This document shows, piece by piece, positions 1-7,426 of a stretch of 64,000 nt of DNA (positions within the stretch are counted from its first letter, which is position 1; the number at the start of each line of letters is the position of its first letter). The notes beneath the pieces were generated by a model that was not told the DNA's origin, searched no databases, and worked only from the letters and a program-made list of their open reading frames with translations. The stretch spans positions 1,922,001 through 1,986,000 of the forward strand of contig NZ_CP133778.1 of assembly GCF_034347405.1 (NCBI RefSeq), given 5' to 3'. This stretch comes from Pseudomonas sp. CCC3.1 (GTDB lineage Bacteria; Pseudomonadota; Gammaproteobacteria; Pseudomonadales; Pseudomonadaceae). The position numbers and the translations under genes are program-made.

Positions 1-2
1 CG

Positions 3-1007
3 CATACCCACCAAGGCATGTTCGCCACCATGGCGTGCTTCCCGAACCTGCCAGGTTTTGAATACCTGATGCAAACCCCGGAAGGCAGCCACAAGCTGTC
101 CGGCCTGCCGGAACTGCTGAGTGCGCGCAAGTTTGACGACGTGTATGTGTACAACGGTGATTTCGCCTGGGACAACCAGTCAGGTTTCTTCAGTAACCAG
201 GGCATGACTAACTTCGTTGGTCGCAACGATTTCGTGAACCCGGTGTTCTCCGATCCTACGTGGGGCGTGTCCGACCAGGACATGTTCAACCGTGGCCTCG
301 AAGAGTTGAAGAAACGCGAAGGCAAAGAGCCGTTCTATGCGTTGCTGCAAACCCTGTCCAACCACACGCCGTACGCCTTGCCGACTCCATTGCCGGTTGA
401 GCCTGTGACCGATCGCGGGTCGTTGAACGAGCATTTGACTGCGATGCGTTATTCGGACTGGGCATTGGGTCAGTTCTTCGAGAAAGCGCGTAAAGAACCG
501 TACTTCAAGGAAACCTTGTTTGTGGTGGTCGGTGACCACGGTTTTGGTAACGAGCAACAGATCTCTGAAATGGACCTTGGGCGCTTTAACGTTCCGTTGC
601 TGTTGATCGGGCCGGGCATCCAGGAGAAGTTTGGCGCACGGGTTGACACCGTGGGCACTCAAATCGACGTTGTCCCGACTATCATGGGCCGTCTGGGTGG
701 TGAGTTCCGTCAGCAATGCTGGGGCCGCGACCTGCTGAACTTGCCGGAAGGCGACAAGGGCACAGGCGTGATCAAGCCATCGGGTAATGATCAGACGGTG
801 GCCATCATCAATGGCGATCATCTGTTGGTTCAGCCTAAAGATATGCCTCCCAAGGTTTGGCAGTACAACCTCGGTGCTAATCCATCAGCTAAAGTAGTGA
901 CCGATTCGCCAGACGAAGCGGAGCTTAAAAAGAAGCTCGAAGCTTTCTTGCAGACGGCGACCAAAAGCTTGCTGGATAACACGGCGGGTGTAGCCGATCC
1001 AAAGTAA
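3..1007 (+). CDS. LTA-synthase-family sulfatase, 5'-truncated by window edge
   Basis: The frame is open from the first bases of the window, so the N-terminal part (normally several membrane helices and the nucleophilic Thr) lies upstream; about 334 residues are visible. The visible part is the extracytoplasmic alkaline-phosphatase/sulfatase fold: a SNHTPY segment and the metal-binding VVVGDHGFG motif (about residue 175) are typical of LtaS/OpgB-like phosphoglycerol transferases. In Gram-negatives this family usually modifies periplasmic glucans or surface polymers with phosphoglycerol or phosphoethanolamine; which one applies here cannot be told. The gene ends just before a strong bidirectional terminator. 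Confidence 0.85.
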   Translation, partial: HTHQGMFATMACFPNLPGFEYLMQTPEGSHKLSGLPELLSARKFDDVYVYNGDFAWDNQSGFFSNQGMTNFVGRNDFVNPVFSDPTWGVSDQDMFNRGLEELKKREGKEPFYALLQTLSNHTPYALPTPLPVEPVTDRGSLNEHLTAMRYSDWALGQFFEKARKEPYFKETLFVVVGDHGFGNEQQISEMDLGRFNVPLLLIGPGIQEKFGARVDTVGTQIDVVPTIMGRLGGEFRQQCWGRDLLNLPEGDKGTGVIKPSGNDQTVAIINGDHLLVQPKDMPPKVWQYNLGANPSAKVVTDSPDEAELKKKLEAFLQTATKSLLDNTAGVADPK

Positions 1008-1020
1008 GTCATCGTTCAAT

Positions 1021-1048
1021 AAAAAAGAGACCTTAGGGTCTCTTTTTT
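1021..1048. terminator. Bidirectional intrinsic terminator
   Basis: Perfect 12-bp inverted repeat (aaaaaagagacc / ggtctctttttt) with a 4-nt loop. The A run on the left and T run on the right let it serve both the sulfatase gene on the plus strand and the small DUF3309 gene on the minus strand. Confidence 0.85.
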
Positions 1049-1074
1049 ATTGGAGGCAATAACGTTTCGCAGCG

Positions 1075-1227
1075 CTAGATTTTGCCGAGCAAGACCAATA
1101 TCAACAGCACAATTAGTACGGTACCGATAATGCCGGACGGACCATAACCCCAGCTTTTTGAGTGAGGAAAGACAGGCAGTCCGCCCACCAGCAGCAAGAT
1201 CAGGACGATCAGAAGAATCAGGGTCAT
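1075..1227 (-). CDS. DUF3309 family small membrane protein
   Basis: A 50-residue protein made of two hydrophobic stretches (residues 1-20 and 32-48) flanking a polar PHSKSWGYGPSG turn. This is the characteristic build of DUF3309 proteins, which are common in Proteobacteria and have no known function. A good ribosome binding site (GAGGAAA) lies 6 nt before the ATG. It converges on the sulfatase gene and shares its terminator. Confidence 0.8.
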   Translation of the reverse strand: MTLILLIVLILLLVGGLPVFPHSKSWGYGPSGIIGTVLIVLLILVLLGKI

Positions 1228-1421
1228 GACTATTTCCTCATTGAGTTATTCCAGAATGCGCGGCGTCCAGTGGGTGTTTTAATCACGGTCGGTGCGCTCT
1301 TATAAAGTCCGACTTGTTCCGTGCAAGAAAAATTCAATTTTTATTCATCAAATAGTTGGACCTTGCCTGGTCATTAGCACGCGGGTAGGGTGGCGCGCTT
1401 GCCTATCGAAGGACGTATCGC

Positions 1422-1754
1422 ATGCTTAATTATGTTTGGTTTTTTTTGGCAGCACTGTTTGAGATCGCTGGGTGTTACGGGTTCTGGATGTGGTTGCGTC
1501 AAGGCAAGAGTGCGTGGTGGGTGGTGCCCGCAGTCTTGAGCCTCGCAGTATTTGCCTTGCTCTTGACCAAGGTTGAAGCGGCTTATGCAGGGCGGGCGTA
1601 TGCGGCCTATGGCGGAATTTACATCGTGACGTCCATCGCCTGGCTGGCGGTTGTAGAGCGTGTTCGGCCGCTGGGTTCCGACTGGATTGGCCTCGGGCTG
1701 TGTCTGATTGGCGCAACGATTATCTTGTTAGGGCCACGTTTTTCAACGTCATGA
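1422..1754 (+). CDS. YnfA/UPF0060 family membrane protein
   Basis: A 110-residue protein with four predicted membrane helices, close to the usual YnfA length of 108-112. The start MLNYVWFFLAALFEIAGCYGFW, the central GRAYAAYGGIYI segment and the end LIGATIILLGP are hallmarks of the family. YnfA resembles small-multidrug-resistance transporters in fold and has been linked to efflux in some enterobacteria, but its role in Pseudomonas is not established. It appears monocistronic. Confidence 0.88.
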   Translation: MLNYVWFFLAALFEIAGCYGFWMWLRQGKSAWWVVPAVLSLAVFALLLTKVEAAYAGRAYAAYGGIYIVTSIAWLAVVERVRPLGSDWIGLGLCLIGATIILLGPRFSTS

Positions 1755-1929
1755 CAGATTTTTACCTTTGAAGGCGCGTATTCGGCAGCCGATATGTAGG
1801 ATTTTTAATTTTTGCTTGTAGGAATAAAGACTCAAATATGTAGGCTTTGGATGAATTGATTTGTAGGGATTGAAGTAGCATTTTGCGCGGTTCAGTCTTT
1901 GTGGCCACCCACCCCAGAGGATGAAAGCC

Positions 1930-2133
1930 ATGCAGGTATTGAAGCGCGTAGTCGGCGAACACTTTTCAATTGGCGAAGACATTACCGTGAGAGTGATTGG
2001 CGTAAATGGCAGCCATGTTCGATTGGGCATTGAAGCCCCCAAGAGTGTCAGTGTTCACCGGGCTGAAGTTTATGACCGGATAAAAAACCAGCATGCCGGG
2101 CGTTTGACTATCGAGCCCCTTGTTAAGCGTTAA
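1930..2133 (+). CDS. CsrA/Rsm-family RNA-binding regulator, divergent paralogue
   Basis: A 67-residue CsrA-type protein. The second in-frame ATG was chosen: AGAGG at 1915-1919 is correctly spaced for it and only one base from the upstream ATG. The RNA-contacting core is recognisable (VGEHFSIGEDITVRVIGV, then APKSVSVHRAEVYDRI), including the VHR arginine that is critical in CsrA. The N-terminus MQVLKRVVGE differs from the near-invariant MLVLTRRVGE of RsmA/RsmE, and the C-terminal tail is longer. CsrA proteins bind GGA motifs in mRNA leaders and repress translation. This copy is probably an accessory Rsm paralogue with altered specificity. Its stop codon overlaps that of the convergent UPF0270 gene. 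Confidence 0.8.
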   Translation: MQVLKRVVGEHFSIGEDITVRVIGVNGSHVRLGIEAPKSVSVHRAEVYDRIKNQHAGRLTIEPLVKR

Positions 2134-2357
2134 TCAAACAACTCTTTTGGCACGGCGTGTTTAGGCATCAACTGGCATTGCTGGCTTTCAAGGTCGAAGA
2201 AAATAACGGCCTGCCCTTTGCTCAGGGCTTGGCGGACACGCAGGACGCGCGTCTCTTGAGATGTGTCATCGCCATTGTCGGTGCCATCACGACTGACAAA
2301 GTCTTCAATCAGGCGGGTGAGGGTGTCAGGTTCAAGCTGGTCGTAAGGGATTAGCAT
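2130..2357 (-). CDS. YheU/UPF0270 family protein
   Basis: A 75-residue soluble protein beginning MLIPYDQLEPDTLTRLIEDFVSRDGTD, which matches the highly conserved start of the YheU/UPF0270 family. Function is unknown. It converges with the CsrA-like gene and the two stop codons overlap by a few bases. A GAGAG ribosome binding site precedes the ATG. Confidence 0.85.
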   Translation of the reverse strand: MLIPYDQLEPDTLTRLIEDFVSRDGTDNGDDTSQETRVLRVRQALSKGQAVIFFDLESQQCQLMPKHAVPKELFD

Positions 2358-2456
2358 GGCAAACTCTCGTAAACAGTGCGGGCGATGCTACTGGCCTGAC
2401 GCGCGTGCGGCTAGTCCTGTAGCGTCGTACCCGCATTGATTTTATCCACGCAGGCA

Positions 2457-3449
2457 CTATTGCCAGATACCGCTGCCTGCCAGTCGGCCACGATCATGAG
2501 GGGTGGTGAAATCCAGGGCCGGACCTTTGGGGATGATGCCTGTAGGGTTGATCGTGCGGTGGCTGGCGTAGTAGTGGCCTTTGATGTGGGTAACGTCCAC
2601 GGTTTGGGCCACGCCCGGCCACTGGTAAAGCTCGCGCAACCAGTTGGAGAGGTTTGGATAGTCGGCGATGCGGCGCTCGTTGCATTTGAAGTGGCTGTAG
2701 TACACCGCATCAAACCGAATCAAGGTGGTGAATAGTCGTACGTCGGCTTCGGTCAGGTGCTCGCCAGCAAGGTAACGATGCTGTGCCAAGTGAGTTTCCA
2801 GATGCTCAAGTTCACGGAATACATCCGTAAATGCTTGTTCATAAGCAGGCTGTGACGTGGCAAACCCGGCACGATAGACCCCGTTGTTGAGTGCGGGGTA
2901 AATGCTGTCATTCCAGCGATCGACTTCAGCAGTCAGCTCTTGGGGGTAAAAGTCCAGCGTGTTGCCGGTCAGCTCATTGAAAGCACTGTTGAACATGCGA
3001 ATGATGTCTGCGGACTCGTTACTGACGATGCACTGGCGTTGCGTGTCCCAAAGCACGGGGACGGTGACGCGGCCGCTGTAGTCAGGTGTGTCCCGAGTGT
3101 AACGCTGATGCAAAAAGCTCAGTTCGTTCAGGCGGTCACCTGTCGAGCCAAAGGCTTTGTCGAAGGTCCAGCCGTTTTCCAGCATTAACCAACTGACCAC
3201 TGAGACGTCGATCAGCGATTCGAGGCCTTTGAGTTTACGAGCGATCAAGGTGCGGTGGGCCCACGGGCAGGCGAGAGAGACGTACAGGTGGTAGCGACCT
3301 GCTTGCGCTGCAAAGCCGTCTGTACCTGTTGGTCCGGCCAAGCCGTCGGCAGTTACCCAGTTGCGACGCTGTGCCTGCTCGCGCTGGAAGCTGCCGTCTT
3401 TGCTTTCGTACCACTGATCATGCCAGCGTCCATTAATCAACAGGCCCAT
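2457..3449 (-). CDS. yqjG: Glutathionyl-hydroquinone reductase (YqjG/ECM4 type)
   Basis: A 330-residue member of the Xi-class glutathione transferases, which reduce glutathionyl-(hydro)quinones using a catalytic cysteine. The nucleophile is in the SLACPWAHRTL motif near residue 62, followed by the family segments WLMLENGWTFD and VPVLWD and an all-helical C-terminal GST domain. Length fits the family (about 320-330). It acts in the cytoplasm, probably protecting against quinone stress. It has its own RBS (GGAGC) and no obvious operon partner. Confidence 0.9.
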   Translation of the reverse strand: MGLLINGRWHDQWYESKDGSFQREQAQRRNWVTADGLAGPTGTDGFAAQAGRYHLYVSLACPWAHRTLIARKLKGLESLIDVSVVSWLMLENGWTFDKAFGSTGDRLNELSFLHQRYTRDTPDYSGRVTVPVLWDTQRQCIVSNESADIIRMFNSAFNELTGNTLDFYPQELTAEVDRWNDSIYPALNNGVYRAGFATSQPAYEQAFTDVFRELEHLETHLAQHRYLAGEHLTEADVRLFTTLIRFDAVYYSHFKCNERRIADYPNLSNWLRELYQWPGVAQTVDVTHIKGHYYASHRTINPTGIIPKGPALDFTTPHDRGRLAGSGIWQ

Positions 3450-3537
3450 AGACTGCTCCTCGGTCGTTTTGCTTTGGCGTCCAGTCTAAAGGCCTGAGTT
3501 CGAACGAATAGCGCAAAACGTGGGCTTTAACGATCGA

Positions 3538-4539
3538 TTAAATCGATTTGTTGCGATTGTCCCAATAACGCTGAGCCAATTCGAACGCTTGCTCTCGCGG
3601 CGTACCCAGCCCGCGTAACGCCAGGGCCATGGTCGAGAGCAAGGCCAGTTGCGGGTAACTGTCCTCAACCTCGCCACGCCACAGTGCTTTAAGGTGTTCG
3701 GGATCAAGCGAAGCAGGCTTCACATGGCGCTGAGCGGACAGTGCAGGCCACTCTTCGTCCCAACTGACGCCTGCCGTCGTGCCATACAGATGGCTGGCTG
3801 AGTCGGGGTTGATTTCGATTTCGCCGCCATCGCCTTTGACCACAATGCTGGTGTCGCCCAGCAAGCCGCTGGCCTCACGGTGCACGCTCTGGTAGCCAGG
3901 ATGGAAGATGCTCTGCAGGCCGCAACGCGCGCCGAGCGGGTTCAGAATGCGGGCTAATGAGTGAATCGGCGAGCGCAGGCCAAGGGTGTTGCGCAAATCA
4001 ATCATGCGCTGCAGTTGGGGGGCCCAATCCTGCAGTGGAATGAATGCCAGATTACCAGTCTCTAGCGCGGCTTCAACACTTTGCCAGTCGCGGCACAGCG
4101 GGATAGCCAGTTCGCCAAGCAACTGCTCGCTGTACAGTCGCCCAGCTGTGTGGGCTCCGCCCCCGTGCATCAAAATACGCACACCATTTTGCGCAAGGCA
4201 TTTGGCGGCCAGCAGATACCAAGGCAAGTGGCGCTTTTTACCTGCGTAAGTTGGCCAGTCAATGTCGACATTGATCTCGGGCGCTGTCAGACGCTCACGC
4301 ACGGCCTCGGTGAAGCCTGCCAATTCCTCGGGGCTTTCTTCCTTATGTCGTAGCAACATCAGGAAAGCGCCCAGTTGCGTATCCTCAGCCTTTTCGTCAA
4401 GCAGAATGCCCATCGCCTCACGAGCTTCTTCGCGGGTCAGATTGCGGGCGCCACGTTTGCCCTTGCCCAAAATGCGCACGAACTGCGCGAAAGGGTGTTC
4501 AGCCGGTGTTTCGAGGGTCAATGCAGACGCAATATTCAT
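3538..4539 (-). CDS. ybiB: YbiB/TrpD2-type glycosyltransferase-fold protein
   Basis: A 333-residue protein with the anthranilate-phosphoribosyltransferase fold: an N-terminal helical domain (FAQFVRILGKGKRGARNLTREEA) and a glycine-rich phosphate-binding segment (LMHGGGAHTAGR, about residue 130). YbiB/TrpD2 proteins lack TrpD activity and are reported to bind nucleic acids in E. coli. The ATG at 4539 is chosen because it overlaps the tusE stop as ATGA; a TTG two codons upstream is possible. It is the last gene of the tus operon. Confidence 0.87.
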   Translation of the reverse strand: MNIASALTLETPAEHPFAQFVRILGKGKRGARNLTREEAREAMGILLDEKAEDTQLGAFLMLLRHKEESPEELAGFTEAVRERLTAPEINVDIDWPTYAGKKRHLPWYLLAAKCLAQNGVRILMHGGGAHTAGRLYSEQLLGELAIPLCRDWQSVEAALETGNLAFIPLQDWAPQLQRMIDLRNTLGLRSPIHSLARILNPLGARCGLQSIFHPGYQSVHREASGLLGDTSIVVKGDGGEIEINPDSASHLYGTTAGVSWDEEWPALSAQRHVKPASLDPEHLKALWRGEVEDSYPQLALLSTMALALRGLGTPREQAFELAQRYWDNRNKSI

Positions 4540-4871
4540 AGGCAATTGGTTGGCTTTGGCAGGCCCGCCAGCTTGGCGGCGAGTTTGGCAGGAGTGCCAT
4601 TGAACAGGCGGTTGAGGTGCATGCTGTTGCCTTTCTCAGGCCCCAGCTTGAGCGCTGTGTACTTGATCAGCGGACGCGTCGCTGGCGATAGCTCGAACTC
4701 CTGATAAAAGCTGCGCAGCAGTTCAAGGATTTCCCAGTGGTCGGGGCTTAACTCAATGTGTGCCTGTGCCGCCAAGGCTTCAGCCACCTCGGCAGACCAG
4801 TCATTGAGGTCGAGCAAATAGCCGTCTTTATCCAGCGCTATTTCTTTACCGTCGAGGGGGAGCGTATTCAT
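4536..4871 (-). CDS. tusE: TusE sulfurtransferase (DsrC family)
   Basis: A 111-residue DsrC/TusE protein that accepts persulfide sulfur from TusBCD and passes it to MnmA for 2-thiolation of tRNA wobble uridine. The DsrC-type start (DGKEIALDKDGYLLDLNDW) and the conserved penultimate C-terminal cysteine (PTNCL), the sulfur-carrying residue, are both present. Start and stop overlap neighbouring genes as ATGA on both sides, so it is translationally coupled in tusDCBE-ybiB. Confidence 0.95.
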   Translation of the reverse strand: MNTLPLDGKEIALDKDGYLLDLNDWSAEVAEALAAQAHIELSPDHWEILELLRSFYQEFELSPATRPLIKYTALKLGPEKGNSMHLNRLFNGTPAKLAAKLAGLPKPTNCL

Positions 4872-5167
4872 AGCCAGCTGTTGACCTTGTCATAGCGAAT
4901 CGACAGTTCGACGAAGCCTGGATAGTCAACGCAGGTTGCCCACGGCGGGCATTCAATGCTGCGCGCTAGCAGGTCCTCTTCGAGGACAAAGAGCGTGAGT
5001 GTGTCGCTCTGTTCTTCAAGGCCTTTAAGAATGCTGCTCTGAGGCTGTAAAGCGTAGACCGCATCGCCGCAGAGCAACAGCGCGTCTTTAGTGCTCAGTA
5101 TGCGTAAGCAGCTGCCTAGACGCGTGTCTGAAAAGGGTGAATGACTCAGGACGTGTAGGGTAGACAT
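4868..5167 (-). CDS. tusB: Sulfur-relay subunit TusB
   Basis: A 99-residue DsrH/TusB-type subunit (MSTLHVLSHSPFSD...). TusB forms a heterohexamer with TusC and TusD that relays sulfur from TusA to TusE for s2U34 tRNA modification. It overlaps tusE by 4 bases and abuts tusC with a one-base overlap. Length matches the family (95-100 residues). Confidence 0.92.
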   Translation of the reverse strand: MSTLHVLSHSPFSDTRLGSCLRILSTKDALLLCGDAVYALQPQSSILKGLEEQSDTLTLFVLEEDLLARSIECPPWATCVDYPGFVELSIRYDKVNSWL

Positions 5168-5529
5168 CAGAGGGTAATCACTTGATCAAAACGGTCAATA
5201 AGGATGCGAACGCCATCTGCTGACAGTGTTTCTACGTCATCTACGGCCAGACCTGTGGTCGAAATCCCACGCTCGGCCAAACTGTGGTGACAGGCATACA
5301 CCTCATCAACCCCAAACATCGACAAGGCTTGCAGATTGGCCATGAGGTTCTTTTGTTGCAGTGCGGTGGCGTTTTGTTTTGGCACAAGCTGAAACACGCC
5401 GTCGTCCATGAACATCAGGCCAATCGGCAAATCAAATGCGCCGCCCGCCAGCACAATGTCTAGCGCTTCTTTAGCACTTGGGCCCGACCAGGGAGCCTGA
5501 CGGCTGATAATCAATAGCGACTTAGGCAT
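5167..5529 (-). CDS. tusC: Sulfur-relay subunit TusC
   Basis: A 120-residue DsrF/TusC-type subunit. It begins MPKSLLIISRQAPWSGPSAKEALD and keeps the central FMDDGVFQL strand and the DEVYACHHSLAERG region of the DsrE/F fold. It works in the TusBCD complex. It lies one base downstream of tusD and overlaps tusB, consistent with stoichiometric co-translation. Confidence 0.92.
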   Translation of the reverse strand: MPKSLLIISRQAPWSGPSAKEALDIVLAGGAFDLPIGLMFMDDGVFQLVPKQNATALQQKNLMANLQALSMFGVDEVYACHHSLAERGISTTGLAVDDVETLSADGVRILIDRFDQVITL

Positions 5530-5530
5530 C

Positions 5531-5923
5531 TCAAGGCCCTCCGAAGCAGATCAGTCGATCAGCTGATTGAATAGCGTCGTGTAACTGCCCCAGGCCAGAC
5601 AATTCCCACGGCGCTTTCAAATTGACTGCCGAACGCTGATAGCGCGCAGATTCGTCCTCGTCCAGCACCCCGCGGCGCAGAGCTGCGGCAATACACACCA
5701 CACCATCAAGCTGGTTGTGGCTCACAAACGCAGCCCACTGTTGCGCGAGGTCTTGCTCATCTTGTGGCGTGACGACATTGCTCGAAGCGCTGTGAACACC
5801 GTCTTGATAAAAGAACAGCCGCACAATTTCGTGACCGCTCGCCAACGCTGCCTCGGCAAAACGCAGAGCGCGGCGAGAGGAGGGCGCATGGGCCGCTGAA
5901 TAAAGGGCAATGGCAAATTTCAT
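5531..5923 (-). CDS. tusD: Sulfur-relay subunit TusD
   Basis: A 130-residue DsrE/TusD subunit. The sulfur-accepting cysteine is visible in the VVCIAAALRRGVLDEDE segment (about residue 77), matching the active-site Cys of TusD. It is the first gene of the tusDCBE-ybiB operon. It receives persulfide from TusA and hands it to TusE within the TusBCD complex. Confidence 0.93.
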   Translation of the reverse strand: MKFAIALYSAAHAPSSRRALRFAEAALASGHEIVRLFFYQDGVHSASSNVVTPQDEQDLAQQWAAFVSHNQLDGVVCIAAALRRGVLDEDESARYQRSAVNLKAPWELSGLGQLHDAIQSADRLICFGGP

Positions 5924-5994
5924 GGTGGGGCTCTGTCAGCAAATCTGCGGCAATGATAAAGCCAGATGCCTAAAGATGCTTGCCGCGGGCAACA

Positions 5995-6018
5995 AAAAGC
6001 CCGCCGAAGCGGGCTTTT
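5995..6018. terminator. Intrinsic terminator downstream of the Bax-inhibitor gene
   Basis: A perfect 10-bp inverted repeat (aaaagcccgc / gcgggctttt) with a CGAA loop, rich in G/C and flanked by A and T runs. It sits 17 bp after the end of the YccA-type gene on the minus strand and before tusD, insulating the tus operon. Confidence 0.85.
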
Positions 6019-6034
6019 GTGTCGCGATTGTCAA

Positions 6035-6706
6035 TCAGTCGTCGCGGCTCATGATGCCGAAAATCTGCAGCAAGCTGATGAACAGGTTGTAGATCGATAC
6101 ATACAGGCTGATGGTAGCCATGATGTAGTTACGCTCGCCGCCATGAATAATGGCGCTGGTCTGGAACAAGATGCAGACCGAAGAAAACAGCACGAAGCCA
6201 GCGCTGATAGCCAGTTGCAGGCCGCTGACCTGAAAGAAGAAACTTGCCAGCGTAGCGCCCAGCAGGACAAAAAAGCCCGCAGTGATGAAACCACCCAGGA
6301 AGCTCATGTCCTTGCGAGTGATCAGCACATAAGCAGACAGGCCACCAAACACCAGAGCCGTCATGGCAAATGCCGAACTAACCACCTCAGCGCCGCCCTG
6401 CATGCCCAGGTAGCGGTTAAGGATTGGGCCCAGCAAAAAGCCCATAAAACCGGTCAGGGCAAAGGCAGACACCAGACCCCAAGCCGAATCGCGCAGCTTG
6501 TTGGTCAGGAAGAACAGCCCGTAAAAGCCGATCAGCACCACGAAAATATTGGGATAACCGACACGCATCTGCTGCGCGACATAAGCCATCACACCGCTGA
6601 AAGCGAGAGTGAGTGCCAGTAAACCGTAAGTGTTGCGCAGGACGCGGCTAACCTCTAGCTGCTCGGCCTGCACGCTGCTATTAACTGCGTAATCCTGTTC
6701 GCGCAT
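6035..6706 (-). CDS. Bax inhibitor-1/YccA family membrane protein
   Basis: A 223-residue integral membrane protein with about seven hydrophobic helices after a short cytosolic N-terminus (MREQDYAVNSSVQAEQLEVSRVLRNTYGLL). It ends with the family's charged tail and conserved YNLFISLLQIFGI segment. The start at 6706 is preferred over an upstream in-frame start because AGGAG lies 8 nt ahead. E. coli YccA modulates the FtsH protease; a similar role is assumed here. Confidence 0.92.
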   Translation of the reverse strand: MREQDYAVNSSVQAEQLEVSRVLRNTYGLLALTLAFSGVMAYVAQQMRVGYPNIFVVLIGFYGLFFLTNKLRDSAWGLVSAFALTGFMGFLLGPILNRYLGMQGGAEVVSSAFAMTALVFGGLSAYVLITRKDMSFLGGFITAGFFVLLGATLASFFFQVSGLQLAISAGFVLFSSVCILFQTSAIIHGGERNYIMATISLYVSIYNLFISLLQIFGIMSRDD

Positions 6707-6782
6707 GGCGAAACTCCTGTGGTTTGAAATGTTAAGTAGCAAAGATCATAGCAGAGGCTCTGAAACAAGCGATCAAGAGAGT

Positions 6783-6810
6783 TTGACAACGTGTTTCATT
6801 CGGGTATTAT
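6783..6810 (+). promoter_or_regulatory. Sigma-70 promoter of the tRNA-Ser transcript
   Basis: TTGACA at 6783-6788 and TATTAT at 6805-6810 with a 16-bp spacer, a near-consensus housekeeping promoter. Transcription would begin near 6817, so the primary transcript first contains a partial tRNA-like segment (6830-6866) and then the complete tRNA-Ser. Confidence 0.75.
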
Positions 6811-6829
6811 GGCGCCCGCAACAACGTTA

Positions 6830-6866
6830 GGGGGTGTGGCCGAGTGGTTACACGCTACATACCTAA
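6830..6866 (+). pseudogene. Partial tRNA (5' part of a Ser-type tRNA)
   Basis: The bases GTGTGGCCGAGTGGTTA at about 6834-6850 reproduce the 5' acceptor/D-arm region of class II serine tRNAs (from memory, E. coli tRNA-Ser has GTGTGGCCGAGCGGTTGA). The likeness then stops: no anticodon arm, variable arm or T arm follows before the complete tRNA-Ser at 6881. It looks like the leftover 5' end of a tRNA gene split by recombination at an attachment site. Confidence 0.5.
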
Positions 6867-6880
6867 CATCAGCAGCATCC

Positions 6881-6971
6881 GGGAAATTGGCAGAGTGGTT
6901 GAATGCACCGGTCTTGAAAACCGGCGTACGTTAATAGCGTACCCAGGGTTCGAATCCCTGGTTTCCCGCCA
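6881..6971 (+). tRNA. tRNA-Ser (anticodon UGA)
   Basis: A 91-nt class II tRNA: 7-bp acceptor stem (gggaaat / gtttccc), D arm, anticodon stem ccggt/accgg with loop CTTGAAA giving anticodon TGA (6915-6917), a long variable arm (cgtacgttaatagcgtac), T arm with GTTCGAATC, discriminator G and an encoded CCA. It decodes UCA and other UCN codons. It is followed by a terminator and then by accessory genes. Confidence 0.97.
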
Positions 6972-6986
6972 AACTCAATAAAATCA

Positions 6987-7014
6987 GGGCCTAGAGCGAT
7001 CTAGGCCCTTTTTT
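6987..7014 (+). terminator. Intrinsic terminator of the tRNA transcript
   Basis: Nine-base-pair stem (gggcctaga / tctaggccc) with a GCGA loop followed by six T residues, 15 bp after the tRNA CCA end. Confidence 0.88.
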
Positions 7015-7426
7015 GTGCCCCGATATTGCTCTCCTCCCTGCGCGCGCGTCCGTGCTCCTGAAACCCAAAATCACTAGCAAGTAGCCAGCCAATTTCGCGC
7101 TACTGCTTTCTACTGCGCACCAGAAAGCCATCACGTCATCAACTTCACACTTGAGAAAGTCCCTGTTTCATTGGCTTTCATCGATCTTGGGTTGGGTGCG
7201 AGAGTCTGATCATGTGCGCGCACGAACCTGGCTCCCTGTTGTGGGGTTAATGGCTGCAATCGGCCGCGTTTTTTTAAATGCCTGAGCATGAAATAGATCA
7301 AGCCTTCTCAATTAAGGGAAAGGTCTGACAGATCTTTAGCAGAATTGGCCGATACAGTCCGCGCACTTCAATGGATTGCCCCGCGATAGACCGACGCGGT
7401 CGATTCTTTAATTAAGGAAGTACTGC
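7015..7426. other. Intergenic stretch between tRNA-Ser and toxin-like gene
   Basis: About 410 bp without a convincing gene in any frame. Base composition is mixed and the last 120 bp become more A/T-rich. The only functional signal I can defend is an AGGAAG ribosome binding site at 7415-7420 for the next gene. An integration scar from the neighbouring mobile material could lie here, but no second copy of the tRNA 3' end was found by eye. Confidence 0.4.

Noticed and set aside
6972..7426. Attachment-site repeat of the tRNA-Ser 3' end
   Set aside because: No second copy of the T-arm/CCA sequence was found by eye between the tRNA and the MFS gene, so no att pair is claimed.
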